Shown: positions 9,396 to 18,956, numbered from the stretch's first letter. The stretch: DNA of 64,000 nucleotides from Streptomyces roseoverticillatus (GCF_000719265.1 NZ_JOFL01000025.1:20272-84271); one strand, 5' to 3'. The notes: generated by a model not told the origin, from the sequence alone. Program-made: numbers and translations.

Positions 9396-10991
9396 ATGAG
9401 CGATCCCTCTGCCGACACAAACGGCACCGGCAAACCGGCCTTCACTGCCCACTCGGGACGGTTGGCCGCAGTGCCACGATTGATGACGCTGGACCAGCAC
9501 GGCGAGCTGACCAGCGCGCACGTACGGCTGGTCGCCCAGGCTCTGGGCCGGTCGGAACGAGCGGTGTGGCGGTGGATCGCCGAGGCGCGCGCCACCGGGC
9601 ACGTCGGCGCGGCGTCCCGGGCGCGGTTCAGCGTCACACCGGAGATCCGCCGCCTGCTGGTGCTGTGGGGAGGCAATGCCTCCGCCGTGCACCGCGAGCT
9701 GCGACAGCGGGCCCTGACCGGCCCCCAGCCGTCTGCGGTCCCGTCGCTGGCGACTATCCACCGGGCGCTGCGGCGGGACCTGACTCCTGGGGACCGGGCC
9801 GGTCTCGCCCATGGGGAGGCCGCCCGGCGGGCATTCGACGTGTTCGGGAAGCGCCCGGCAGAGCACCGCAACGCCGCCTGGGAAGGCGACCACAAGTGTG
9901 TACCCGTGCGGGTGTGGGTCGAGGATGACCTGGTACAGCCCTGGGTGACGTGGTTTATCGACTGCGCCACCAAGGTCATCATGGGCGTGGCCGTGACACC
10001 CCACGCACCCAGCGCAGATGCGGTCCTGGCGGCTCTGCGGATGGCCTTGGACCGCGCCGAGCCTTTCGGGCCGGCCGGTGGGCTGCCTGGTCTGGTTCGT
10101 GTGGACCGTGGCAAAGAGTTCTTGTGCACCGCCGTGGCCTCGGCTTTGGGTGCCTTCGCGGTACCCGTTGTCGACCTCCCTGCCTACAGCCCGCATCTGA
10201 AAGGCACCATTGAGGCGCTCAACGGCGCCGCCGAGAAGATGCTGTTCGTCTCCATGCCGCGCTACGTCCACCGGCAGAGGCTCACCGGCGGGCGCACCGC
10301 GGATCCAGACGAGCCCGCACTCACCTTCGAGGCGTTCGTGGAACTGCTGATGAAGTGGGTGCACTGGTGGAACACCGAGCACCAGCCCAAAGCCCTGGGT
10401 GGCCGCACCCCAATGGAGGCCTGGCGGTCGGACCCCACTCCCCTGCACGACGTCCCTACCGGACGGCTGGCCTCTTTCGGGCTTGAGGACGATGGGCGTG
10501 CCCGCACCATCACCACGCAGGGAGTGCGGTGGCGCAACCGCCACTACATCGCTCCCTGGATGGTCGGCCAGGCCGGTGTCCGTGTCGCGGTACGCCACCT
10601 GCCTCACCACGACACGACCATCGAGGTCTTCGATCTTGATGGCGTGTACCTGGGCACTGCGGTCCTCGCCGAGGCGGCCAGCGAGGAGCAGATCCGCGAG
10701 GTCCGCAAAGCCCGCACGGCCAAGGCACGGCGGCTTCGCGCGGATATGAAGGCTGCCGCGCGGCTGCGCCGCGAGCGCTTCAAAGCTGTCACCACGCCAT
10801 CCCCGCCCCAGCGCCTGGGAGCGCTGACCGAGGCGGAAGCCGAGGCAGAGCTCTCCGAATCGGCTGCCACGGATCTGCGGCGGGCCAATCCCGGCTACAT
10901 CCCGCACCAGCCTGTCCCGGACGGGTGGGCATGCCCGATCCCACCAGGCGCGGCCCCGCCAGAAGCCAACATCTCCGAGGAGAACGTGTGA
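9396..10991 (+). CDS. TniA/Mu-type DDE transposase
   Basis: A 531-aa transposase. The N-terminal helix-turn-helix region contains a SERAVWRWI segment. The catalytic core carries D165 (GDHK), D237 (RVDRGKEF) and E273 (KGTIEALNG), a DD(35)E spacing. The C-terminus is a Mu-type beta domain (GVRWRNRHYIAPW). It should cut and join transposon ends. The last codon overlaps the start of the AAA partner (GTGA), as in TniA-TniB, Tn552 and Tn7-like B/C pairs. The gene looks intact. Its ends and target duplication could not be located. Confidence 0.88.
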   Translation: MSDPSADTNGTGKPAFTAHSGRLAAVPRLMTLDQHGELTSAHVRLVAQALGRSERAVWRWIAEARATGHVGAASRARFSVTPEIRRLLVLWGGNASAVHRELRQRALTGPQPSAVPSLATIHRALRRDLTPGDRAGLAHGEAARRAFDVFGKRPAEHRNAAWEGDHKCVPVRVWVEDDLVQPWVTWFIDCATKVIMGVAVTPHAPSADAVLAALRMALDRAEPFGPAGGLPGLVRVDRGKEFLCTAVASALGAFAVPVVDLPAYSPHLKGTIEALNGAAEKMLFVSMPRYVHRQRLTGGRTADPDEPALTFEAFVELLMKWVHWWNTEHQPKALGGRTPMEAWRSDPTPLHDVPTGRLASFGLEDDGRARTITTQGVRWRNRHYIAPWMVGQAGVRVAVRHLPHHDTTIEVFDLDGVYLGTAVLAEAASEEQIREVRKARTAKARRLRADMKAAARLRRERFKAVTTPSPPQRLGALTEAEAEAELSESAATDLRRANPGYIPHQPVPDGWACPIPPGAAPPEANISEENV

Positions 10992-11761
10992 GCGACGACA
11001 TGGACTACGGCAAGCTCCCCCCGGAGGGCGACGACCACTTCCACCACCTGGACGCGCACCTGGTGGCCACCGACACGCTCATGACGACGCTGGACAACAT
11101 CCAGGCGACGATCGAGGCCAAGGCCATGATGGTCACCCACGGTGCCGCCGGTTACGGCAAGACGATGTCGGTGAACTCGGCGCTGCGCAAGGTCGCCCCT
11201 GACATCACCTACCGCCTGGAGCTGCGCTCGGGCCCGACGCCCCGCGACATCCGCCACGGCCTCTTCCGCGCTCTGGGGCTGCCCGGGGAACCGCCGACCC
11301 GACCGATCGAGTTCGACACCCTCTTGAAGGAGACACTGTCGCAGACGTTCCGAGTTCTGGTGTGCGACGAGGCCCAGTGGATGGGCCGCAGTTCGTTCGA
11401 GTACTGGCGCCATCTGTGGGACGACCGCAACACTGACATCGCGGTGATCTTCGCCGGCGGCGACAACTGCTACAGAATCCTCAAGCGCGAGCCGATGCTG
11501 GCGTCGCGGATCTTCATCTGGCAGAAATTCAAGCGCATGCCCGAGGACGAGGTCGTCGCCACGCTGCCGGCGTTCCACTCCCTGTGGGCCGGGGTCGACC
11601 CGCAGATGATCCGCAGCATCGACCGGGCCGCGGCGCACGGCAACTTCCGCAACTGGGCCACCATCACCAAGCACATGCTCAACGGCATGGAGAAGAAAGG
11701 GCTGACCGAGGTCAACGACGACCTTGTCAGGTGGGTCTACAGCAAGCTCGGCGGCATGTAG
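10988..11761 (+). CDS. TniB/TnsC-type AAA ATPase transposition partner
   Basis: A 257-aa protein starting at GTG 10988, overlapping the tniA stop by 4 bp. It has Walker A GAAGYGKT (residues 52-59) and Walker B VCDEAQW (D127/E128), followed by sensor-like segments, typical of TniB, IS21 helper and TnsC ATPases that choose target sites and activate the transposase. Its last 11 codons (RWVYSKLGGM) occur again, nearly identical in DNA, at 22403-22450 ahead of the second copy of the next gene. That marks the remnant of a second related transposon. Confidence 0.85.
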   Translation: MSDDMDYGKLPPEGDDHFHHLDAHLVATDTLMTTLDNIQATIEAKAMMVTHGAAGYGKTMSVNSALRKVAPDITYRLELRSGPTPRDIRHGLFRALGLPGEPPTRPIEFDTLLKETLSQTFRVLVCDEAQWMGRSSFEYWRHLWDDRNTDIAVIFAGGDNCYRILKREPMLASRIFIWQKFKRMPEDEVVATLPAFHSLWAGVDPQMIRSIDRAAAHGNFRNWATITKHMLNGMEKKGLTEVNDDLVRWVYSKLGGM

Positions 11762-11881
11762 CAACGGCCGTAGCCCGCGGCGGCCCGGAGAGCTCGGACC
11801 GCCGCGAACAACCATGCGTGACTGACCGCCTGGCGCTTCCGCGTCCAGGGGGCCGCCGGCGCGTAGCAGAGACATGACGGG

Positions 11882-12910
11882 GTGGTGGCAGTGGCGTACG
11901 GCGAGGTGATGATCGTGGTGGACGAGCAGGACGACCTGTTCTACACGCGGGCTGCGCTGCAGGCACACCGGCCTGGGGAAGGCCGCATCACCGTGCAGCC
12001 GACGCCGGCCAGCGGCAGCCCGGCCGCGCTGGCGCACGACATGCTGTATGCGCTGGGCAAGCGGCTGGCCCCCGGGCCAAACTCCCCCGATGTGCGGTTG
12101 GACTCGGTGAACGCGGCGTGGCTCGCCGCGGCTGACTGGGGTGTCGCGACCGGGGTACGGCACGTTGTCGTCCCCCGCGCCCATCTGCTGACCATCCGGC
12201 GGATCAACCAGCTCCTCGCCTGGCGCTCGTTGACGGGAGCGCAGTTGACACTGCTGTGGCACAAGGCCCCGCGGGAGCTTCCTGCGGTGCTGGACCGGGT
12301 ACGGTGTGTCCGCGACCCGGGCCAGTTCGCGTCGGTAGTCACCGAGCCAGGCCCCACCCCCGTGCGCCCCTGCTTCCCCTCGGCACCGACCGGCGCGACC
12401 GGGCCGACGCCCACTATGCCGGGGCTGTCTCCTGTCCGACCGGGGTATGCGCAGTCCGTGTCGAGGGTGCCGCGACCGGGTCACATGTGTGCCGGAGCCG
12501 CTGCAACAGCCCAGCTGGCCCCGGCCACCCCTGCGAACGCGGTCGCTCCGGAGGTCACTGCCGCACTCGCAGTCCTCGCTCACCCGCTCATCGCAGGGGC
12601 GCTGAGCGTGGCGGCGTTCACCGGTGGCAGCCTGGGCAGCCTGCGATGGACGCGAGACCTCGACATCACCGGTGACATCTGCGCCATCAAGACGCACGAG
12701 CCCGGCCACCGAAGATGCCGTCTGTCCGCGATCCCGGTGTGGGCACGCCCGCTGCTGGCCGCCGCCCGCGCCTTCCACCGGCTGACACCCCAAGCTCCCG
12801 AGAACGTCTTCGGCCCGTTACTGCTCGCAGAGGCACGACATCTGCGCGCGCACGCCGAGCGCCTTCCCCAAGACGCAATGCCCTCGCCCAGCAGCTTCCT
12901 GGCCCCTTGA
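11882..12910 (+). CDS. Unrecognised third gene of the tniAB module
   Basis: A 342-aa protein, GTG start, 120 bp after tniB on the same strand. I do not recognise the family. The N-terminal third reads as an alpha/beta domain (VVDEQDDLF, ALGKRLAPGP). The middle is Pro/Gly/Thr-rich and probably disordered. The last 110 residues resemble the fold around the second half of a tyrosine-recombinase core (SLRWTRDLDI, IKTHEPGHR), but the catalytic Arg and Tyr are not evident. A close paralogue lies at 22564-23583, also behind a tniB tail, so the gene belongs with the transposon. A target-selection role like TniQ is possible, but no zinc motifs support it. Confidence 0.7.
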   Translation: MVAVAYGEVMIVVDEQDDLFYTRAALQAHRPGEGRITVQPTPASGSPAALAHDMLYALGKRLAPGPNSPDVRLDSVNAAWLAAADWGVATGVRHVVVPRAHLLTIRRINQLLAWRSLTGAQLTLLWHKAPRELPAVLDRVRCVRDPGQFASVVTEPGPTPVRPCFPSAPTGATGPTPTMPGLSPVRPGYAQSVSRVPRPGHMCAGAAATAQLAPATPANAVAPEVTAALAVLAHPLIAGALSVAAFTGGSLGSLRWTRDLDITGDICAIKTHEPGHRRCRLSAIPVWARPLLAAARAFHRLTPQAPENVFGPLLLAEARHLRAHAERLPQDAMPSPSSFLAP

Positions 12911-13039
12911 GCCGGCATACTTCGCTCACAACGGGCCATCAGCTTGCGTGCTGTGGGTGAGGCGATAGCACTCGATGCCAGCCGGATGATTGGCCGTTGC
13001 GGGTGACGCGGCCGACGGCGGCCACGGAGAGCCCGGAGG

Positions 13040-13459
13040 ACCCTGACAGCCGCCGAGGCCGCCGAGGGCAAGTCGCGGGAAGCGGCCGCTACCGCGGATG
13101 GCAGCATAGCCGGATGGGAGCAGGCGCAGGCCGCCCAAGCGCAGGCAGACGCCGAACAGGACGCGTTCCCCTCCCCCGCCCCGGCCGCCACCGCCCAGCA
13201 GCGCGAGGACGACGCAACCGAACAGTTGCAGCACTCCACGGGGCGTGTGACCGACGCACAAGAGCGGCATCGCCGGGCCGGCGAGGCCGCGCGCAGCGCT
13301 CTGCGGGCATTGAACCGGGCAGCCGACGCGGGCGGCGGAACCCTGCTGCCCGCCGACCCGAACGCGGTGGCCGACTGCGCGCTGCGCGGGGTGGTGGCAT
13401 CGGATGATCGAAACGAACACATACCGTTACCCGCTCGTTTCCGACATCTGGTGAGATGA
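13040..13459 (+). pseudogene. 5'-truncated remnant of an Ala/Gln-rich protein
   Basis: The frame ending at 13459 reads as an Ala/Glu/Gln-rich helical segment (EQAQAAQAQADAEQDAF) followed by RAGEAARSALRALNRAAD. It has no start codon: the upstream frame is closed by a TGA at 13004. It looks like the tail of a lost gene. Family not recognised. Confidence 0.35.
13410..13441. promoter_or_regulatory. Inverted repeat upstream of the 821-aa nuclease-like gene
   Basis: GAAACGA (13410-13416) and TCGTTTC (13435-13441) form 7-bp arms around an 18-bp AT-rich spacer, 22 bp before the next start codon. The spacing fits an operator or promoter-overlapping site. Evidence is only the symmetry and location. 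Confidence 0.35.
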
Positions 13460-13463
13460 GGTC

Positions 13464-15929
13464 ATGCCTTCTCGATCGAAGCGGCGCGACGCGCGCAACA
13501 AGAGGAAGCGCCGTGCCGGTTCGACAACGCCAGCGTTCGACCCGCACGCGCAGGTGATGGCGGAGTCCTTTGCCGTCTTGGTGGAGCTGATGGCTACGGT
13601 CGCCGGCGATGATCCTGCGGCGAAGGTGGACGCAGCATTCGAGGAGGCGGTCCAGGAGCTCGTCACGAAGCTGCGGCGGTTCGACGCGATCCGGCTCATC
13701 GAGGCGGCTCGCCTGGCATTCCTGCCGTTGGCGCCCGCGGGTCAGATGCCCGTCACGACGGAGGCGGGTGCCGCCTATCTGGAACTTCTGGCGCTGGTTG
13801 CTCTCGCCGCCCGAGATGAGACGGCGACGGCCGCTGCCCCCTCAGCCGAGTTTCAGCAGATGAGTCACTTCGTCTCGGAGGCGAAGGACGACCTCGACAA
13901 GATCCTCCATCTCGCGCAGTTGCGGTCCCTCGCCGCCGTTGACCCGGCCGACAAACTTGCGCTCATGTCCTTGCTTATTCGCGGTGCTGAGGTGTGGATG
14001 CGCAACACCTCCTACTCGGAGATGGTCGAGAAAACCAATCTGGCGCTCCTGGACGGCAATCCGAGCGTCCGCGCGGTGCTCAACGACCAGCTCGGCCTCG
14101 ACGCGACCGACGCCCTGGCCGTCCTCAACGCATGTCACCACCTGCAACACGCCAGCCTGAACGACCGCCTCAATGCCATGGGCGAAGCCATGCAAATCGC
14201 GATGGCCGTGACGCACAAGGGTCGGGTGGACGACCGGCTGAAGGAGCGTGCCAGGTCCAGTCTCGTGTCACTGTTCGAGCCCGGTGCCGAGCATGTCACG
14301 GTCGCCGTCGACGACATCGTCGCGTACACGGGCATTGCTGTGGAGCGTGTCAGAGCCGTTGTCGAGCGGTTCCGCCTCGACCTTGGTACGGCCGATGCTG
14401 CGGACGTCATCGGCGCGTTCACGACCGGCAAGAACCCGATGCGTGCCCGTCCGCTCGTCGTCAGCGACAGCGGGCGCCTCATGCTGCCGCACCATGCGCT
14501 GAACGTGTCCGCCGTCCGGGAGAACCTCGAGGAGCAGCTGAAGACGTCTCAGCCTGTATGGGCCCAGTACGCCAAGCACCGCGGAGACCTTCTGGAGTCC
14601 CGCACGCGCACCGCGCTGGGCCGCGTGCTTCCTGGGGCCCGATTCCGGGATGCTTTCGAGTACTACCTGCCGGCGAACGATCAGGAAGCCGCGACCGCGG
14701 ATCCGGCGAAGTACACCAAGCGCGTCGAGGGCGACCACCTCATCGTCCTCGACGATGTTGCCATCATCGTCGAGGACAAGGCCGTCGCGTTGAGCGCCCT
14801 CTCTCGTGGGGGAAAGATCAAGCGGCTCCGCACCGACCTGACTGGCATCATCACGAAAGCAGCCGAGCAGTCCGGCCGCATGCGGGAGGCGATCCAGCGG
14901 GACGGTGGCCTGCGCATCAAGGATGAAGGCTGGGTCGACCTCAGCCATATCCGCGAGATCCACACCGTCGCCGTCAGTCTCGATGATCTTTCGACCGTCC
15001 TGACGGCGACTGCGGAGATGGTGAAGGCCGGCCTACTCGGCCCTGACAACATTCCCTGGACGGTGTCCCTGCACGACCTGGAGTTGATCACTGAGCTCGT
15101 CGCGCGCCCGGCCGAGTTCCTCCTCTACGTGCGCCGACGCCGCAACCCCGATGTCACCGTCATGTTCCGCGCCCCGGACGAGCTGGACCTGTTTCTGTAC
15201 TTCTTCGAGGCGGGGCTATGGGTCGAACCCGACCCGGCGCAAGTACGGGCGGCCTTCCCGTTCCTGTCCGAGCCGACCACGGCGGAGTTGCGTCGCTACC
15301 GTGCACAGCAGCCGGTCTACCTGAGCAGCCGGACCGACGCGCTCGACAGGTGGTTCTACGCCAAGCAACGTGACGTTGTGGGGCCTGAGCCCGTGCCCAA
15401 GCCGACGATGGTACCGGCGCCACTCGCCCCCTGTATCGACGAACTGCAGTCACGCCAGGTCAACGGGTGGCTCAGTATCGGTGCAACATTGCTGTCCATG
15501 GCAGAGGCCGTCCAGCACCAGTTCGCGCGCCACGGTGAGCAGCTTCTCAGCCACCCGGACCCCCACGGCCGCGGCCGCAGCATGACGGTGGCTGTCACGG
15601 CCAGCGTCGACCCAGCCGAGGGGTGGCTATTCGTGTGGGCCACCCGCCCCGCCGGACAGGACCCCGACGACGCCGAGAAGAGCCTCCGTGGCTACCTGCG
15701 GGCCAAGAAGCACCAGCTCGGCCTGGCGCGAGGCGTCGTCTTCCTCTACGACGAACCAACCCGCGATCTCGTAGGAGTCCTCTACGACGGCCATATCGGG
15801 CCCCCCGACGCCGCGTTGACGGCCAGTGTGCAGTCCTTGTGGCCCGTAGCGGACCTGCAACGCGCTATCCATCCGAACGCCAAGCGGCCACCTCGCGGCG
15901 CGAAAAGTACTTCCAAGCGAAAGCGGTAA
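13464..15929 (+). CDS. Large protein with internal PD-(D/E)XK nuclease motif
   Basis: An 821-aa protein starting at ATG with a GAGG site. It has a basic N-terminal tail (SKRRDARNKRKRR) and a long helical region, about residues 30-370. In the middle sits LDDVAIIVEDKAV (D431, E437, K439), the D-x5-ExK arrangement of restriction-endonuclease-fold nucleases, preceded by GDHLI. The C-terminal 350 residues are mixed alpha/beta and the tail is basic (SKRKR). No helicase or ATPase motif is present. The gene stands alone between transposon genes and debris, and its size and context fit a single-gene defence or DNA-maintenance nuclease. The family is not recognised; only the active-site motif is solid. 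Confidence 0.7.
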   Translation: MPSRSKRRDARNKRKRRAGSTTPAFDPHAQVMAESFAVLVELMATVAGDDPAAKVDAAFEEAVQELVTKLRRFDAIRLIEAARLAFLPLAPAGQMPVTTEAGAAYLELLALVALAARDETATAAAPSAEFQQMSHFVSEAKDDLDKILHLAQLRSLAAVDPADKLALMSLLIRGAEVWMRNTSYSEMVEKTNLALLDGNPSVRAVLNDQLGLDATDALAVLNACHHLQHASLNDRLNAMGEAMQIAMAVTHKGRVDDRLKERARSSLVSLFEPGAEHVTVAVDDIVAYTGIAVERVRAVVERFRLDLGTADAADVIGAFTTGKNPMRARPLVVSDSGRLMLPHHALNVSAVRENLEEQLKTSQPVWAQYAKHRGDLLESRTRTALGRVLPGARFRDAFEYYLPANDQEAATADPAKYTKRVEGDHLIVLDDVAIIVEDKAVALSALSRGGKIKRLRTDLTGIITKAAEQSGRMREAIQRDGGLRIKDEGWVDLSHIREIHTVAVSLDDLSTVLTATAEMVKAGLLGPDNIPWTVSLHDLELITELVARPAEFLLYVRRRRNPDVTVMFRAPDELDLFLYFFEAGLWVEPDPAQVRAAFPFLSEPTTAELRRYRAQQPVYLSSRTDALDRWFYAKQRDVVGPEPVPKPTMVPAPLAPCIDELQSRQVNGWLSIGATLLSMAEAVQHQFARHGEQLLSHPDPHGRGRSMTVAVTASVDPAEGWLFVWATRPAGQDPDDAEKSLRGYLRAKKHQLGLARGVVFLYDEPTRDLVGVLYDGHIGPPDAALTASVQSLWPVADLQRAIHPNAKRPPRGAKSTSKRKR

Positions 15930-15970
15930 CGCTGCCTCCGTCAAAAATGCTGCCCAAAGCCGAGCGTTCA

Positions 15971-15991
15971 CTGACATCACGGTGACGATCA
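15971..15991. repeat. 21-bp imperfect direct repeat, copy 1 (copy 2 at 16689-16709)
   Basis: CTGACATCACGGTGACGATC(A) here and CTGACATCTCAGTGACGATC(A) at 16689 match at 18 of 21 positions in the same orientation, 718 bp apart. They flank the decayed gene at 16177. They may be recombination scars of an excised or inserted segment. Confidence 0.35.
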
Positions 15992-16176
15992 CCTACAGGC
16001 CGTCTTCCAAAATACGGCGCATCGGGTGCGAGGACGGGCGCACACCGTGGGGCACCAGTGAGGGCTTGACGGGGATGGATCCTGCTCCTTTCGAGTGACT
16101 GGCTGAGCTGACGTTTTGCGTGAGCGGGCTGGCGGCGGGGGCTGATCGCTTACCTTCTCGGGTGAGGGGGCGTGTG

Positions 16177-16640
16177 ATGGTGTCCCTGCTGGAGGAACTG
16201 GAACGGCGTGAGACGGCGATCCGGGAACGGTTTGCGGAACCGCGGTTTCAGGTACCGGAGTTGAGTGAACAGCCGGAAGCGTTCGAGGAGATGCTCTCGC
16301 AGGTAGAGTCGCCCGGATGGCGGTGCGGGAGGTCATCGACGACGCAGCTGCCGATGAGCCAGCTCCACGAGGGGAAGCGAGGCCGCGGTAGGCGGGACCG
16401 GTGCCGCAGTGGGAGCCGGGGATCGGCGTGTCGGTGCTGCCGTCGGGATATCAGGACATCCTGGACGCGCTGCGGGCCGCGGGACGGCTGATGGGTCGAA
16501 GGCGGTCTCAAAGGCGATCGGATGGAGCGAGGCTCGGCCTGGAACAGCATGACGACCCGCACCATCGAAGGCTGAGCCGACCATGCCATACCGGTCTGCA
16601 CGAAATTTACAGCGGCTTTCGTCACCCGTGTCACAAGTAA
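16177..16640 (+). pseudogene. Frameshifted small coiled-coil/winged-helix-type protein
   Basis: The start MVSLLEELERRETAIRERF follows a plausible site. The reading then breaks and resumes in other frames (WEPGIGVSVLPSGYQDIL, then a KAVSKAIGWSEA-type piece). The pieces resemble a Streptomyces hypothetical family with an N-terminal coiled coil and a C-terminal winged-helix-like part. At least two frame changes are needed, so it is non-functional. Confidence 0.45.
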
Positions 16641-16738
16641 TCGGCACACTGTGTCAGTAGCTTTCCCCTGTTCGTGCCGGGTCCTACGCTGACATCTCAG
16701 TGACGATCAGCAACTGACAATCTCGTGCAGACCATCAA

Positions 16739-17137
16739 CGATGGGCCCAAGCGTCCCGCCTCAACTGGGACAGCCTCATGCCCGTCCAGCAGTGGCTGCT
16801 CGAGAACGTCCTCGGTCTCGCCCCGGCCGGGGAGGACGAGCGGCCCGTGAAGCGCACGCAGGACGACAAATGGGCCCTCAACCTCCGTGCGGCACGCCAG
16901 TTCCACGCCCGCGAAGGCCACCTCAACGTACCCAGGAAGCACACCGAACACCTGGAGCCAGAAGACGGACCGGAGGGCCGCCAGGGCGGCGCTGAGGAAC
17001 TTCTGTCAGTGAAGCTCGGCATGGTGCTCGACAACATCAGGAAGCGGGCCGACAAACTCACCGAACAACGCCGCGCCGACCTCGACGCCCTCGGCATCCG
17101 CTGGACCAACACCGCATCCAGCAGGAGCCCCCGGTAG
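16739..17137 (+). pseudogene. Fragment with a helicase-associated (HA) domain
   Basis: The frame encodes VQQWLLENVLG, then WALNLRAARQFHAREGHL and LGMVLDNIRKRADKL to ALGIRW, the W-x3-L...W signature of the helicase-associated domain found in tandem at the C-termini of large DEAD/DEAH proteins. No helicase core precedes it. Positions 16832-17104 are duplicated with high identity at 19637-19897, where the same domain is joined to a different N-terminus. Confidence 0.6.
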
Positions 17138-17340
17138 AGACGGCCAGGAACGCGGCAGGGCCCGGACACGGAATGCGGCAGTGCCGACGCGTTGGATGAC
17201 GCACCGGTTGGGCCTACCAGCGATGAGCGATGCGAACAATTTCGCTGGGTTCCTACGGCTGATCCCATGTCTGCCGGATTGTCAGTCCCTGCTTCTACCG
17301 TCGAGGAGGTGGTTCTTCCAGCATCGGAAGGCGGTGCACG

Positions 17341-17843
17341 TTGGCGAACATCGTCTGGCACGAGAAGTTGCGCATCGAACTGGACCTGACCCGCGAGGAT
17401 CTCGGATGGGAGAGCAGGCCGGGCCTCTGGGAACTGCTTTACCAGACGGATCGGCTGTACGCCGACAGAGGCGTACCAGTACCCGAGCGGGGTCTGCAGT
17501 GCGGCGGGGTGTGCCGGGAAGCGGGTGTGGTCGCGTGGATGTACCTGCGGGAGCGGAACGCCCGTCGGGAGGCAGTGCACAAACGACCGAGGACGAGGCA
17601 CGGCACCAGGCAGTGCTGTCCGACGAGCACAAGGCGTACCAGGAGCGGATCGTGCACGTGTCCGTGGCGGACGGACATCGTGCGGACAGCGAGGTGCGTA
17701 CACCGGTGGGCCCGCGGTCGTGGGTCCAGACCGACACGCTGGTCCAGGGCGCGGGCGGTATCCGGATCGGCTGGGAGATCCAGCTCTCGTCCGCCGGCCG
17801 TGAAGGGCCGCGAAGCGTGAAGGCACAGGCTGGCCGAGGGTGA
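17341..17843 (+). pseudogene. Frameshifted CoiA-like protein
   Basis: From a TTG at 17341 the frame reads NIVWHEKLRIELDLTRE through CGGVCREAG to EAVHK. It then continues one frame over from about 17583 as TTEDEARHQAV through VRTPVGPRSWVQTDTLVQG and IRIGWEIQLS to the stop at 17843. Losing one A in the AAA run at 17581 explains the break. The C-terminal part (W-x-QTD...IGWE-x-Q) matches CoiA-like proteins, which carry a restriction-endonuclease-like fold. Confidence 0.5.
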
Positions 17844-18030
17844 GATAGCCGAGGCCGACCTCGTTCAGCAGTCCGATCTTGCGGGTGCGGTCGGTGAAGA
17901 AGCCGGCGGCCTCCTCGGCGGTGAGGCCCAGGACGTCGACGATGGTCCTGCCGCCGAGGGTGTGGGCGAGCACGTCGGGGTCGTAGCGGGTGCCGGCGCA
18001 GTGCTCGCAGGTGGTGGTGACCGGGTCCAT
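17824..18030 (-). pseudogene. Internal fragment of a UvrA-type ABC excinuclease
   Basis: About 69 codons read CEHCAGTRYDPDVL (the CxxC of the second UvrA zinc module), then GRTIVDVLGLTAEEA and NEVGLGYLTLGQP, which directly precede the ABC signature in UvrA. The LSGGE signature itself and everything before and after are missing. It is a stranded piece of a UvrA or UvrA2-like gene. Confidence 0.65.
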
Positions 18031-18116
18031 GTCCGCAGCGGCTGACGGCGCAGCCGGACACTGCGTGGAAGAGCTACCACCCAGCGCAGCCAGCTCGCAC
18101 AGGACACGGCGCTCGG

Positions 18117-18644
18117 TCAGACCGTGACGATCGTTCTGTCCCCCCAGCCCCAGGATCCGGCAAGGGCGCCGCCCCATGCACCAACCCTGATGTGCACCCG
18201 GCGGTCCGCCGACAACACGCCGCCTCCTGCGATTTCAACGCTGTTGGAGCCAGTAGTCCCGCCAAACTGACGCTTGCTACAGGGAGCTGAAACCCTCTTC
18301 CAGGGTTCACCACTGCCGCCATACTCCAACCCCATATCTTGCTCCGGGCCCTGGCTCTCGCTGCAGTTGCCCACCAAATACGCGGAGATCGTGTAGCCGT
18401 TGTCGCCCACACTCGTGACTCTCACGCCTGCTACTACTTTGTAGTGATTGGCGGCCCCGTCATGGTCGTATCTCAACGGTGGGCTGACTGTGACTGTGGC
18501 TGCTGTGGCAGGGGCAGGTGCATATCCGCCCAGTGCCATGACTGCCGCCGTGCCCGCGCACGTGGTGATGCGCAGCCACATTCGGCCACGTCTGGGCCTC
18601 GAGCCAGCTGAGTTCTTCGCTGCCGTGGTACCTGACCGCCGCAT
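18117..18644 (-). CDS. Secreted protein of unknown function
   Basis: A 175-aa protein from ATG 18644, preceded by GGGAGGAG at ideal spacing, which decides against the longer frame. The N-terminus has Arg/Lys residues, a hydrophobic stretch and an APATA-A signal peptidase site around residue 48. The mature part has two Cys (GNC, PCSKR), likely one disulfide, and a Gly/Trp-rich end (AWGGALAGSWGWGD). No family recognised. It is intact although its downstream neighbour is a UvrA fragment. Confidence 0.7.
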   Translation of the reverse strand: MRRSGTTAAKNSAGSRPRRGRMWLRITTCAGTAAVMALGGYAPAPATAATVTVSPPLRYDHDGAANHYKVVAGVRVTSVGDNGYTISAYLVGNCSESQGPEQDMGLEYGGSGEPWKRVSAPCSKRQFGGTTGSNSVEIAGGGVLSADRRVHIRVGAWGGALAGSWGWGDRTIVTV

Positions 18645-18743
18645 AATTGACTCCTCCCTTTGCCGCCTGGACGACGGCAATGCGTCAAGGTTGACTCGGA
18701 TGTGCTGCCGTCACGCTCGGACCGGCAGCAGGTTGTCGAGCCG

Positions 18744-18956
18744 TCAGATCAGCCCGTTCGGGCCGTCAACGAGGGCACCGACTTCCGGAGAGAGGTTGGC
18801 CAGCACTTCGCCAGTACCAGGCAACAGGTTGCTGACGGGGTGGCCGGACAGGACCTGGGGCACCACATCCCCAGGAAAATCTGCGTACGCAGCCCCGGCT
18901 GGGGCCATGGCCAGCAGCACACAGGTCACAGCCAGGAAAACGCATCGCTTGAACAC
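18744..18956 (-). CDS. Small secreted protein
   Basis: A 70-aa protein from GTG 18956, with a GGGGG site 4 bases upstream. The signal peptide is FKRCVFLAVTCVLLAMAPAG to AYA, followed by a short mature region with repeated GxVLxxLxPxV-like turns. It resembles the many 60-90-aa exported proteins of Streptomyces. Role unknown. Same strand as, and just upstream of, the other secreted gene. Confidence 0.55.
   Translation of the reverse strand: MFKRCVFLAVTCVLLAMAPAGAAYADFPGDVVPQVLSGHPVSNLLPGTGEVLANLSPEVGALVDGPNGLI

Noticed and set aside
17282..18061. His/Arg-rich minus-strand frame
   Set aside because: Shadow of the UvrA fragment frame and the CoiA-like gene; His/Arg richness is typical of wrong frames here.
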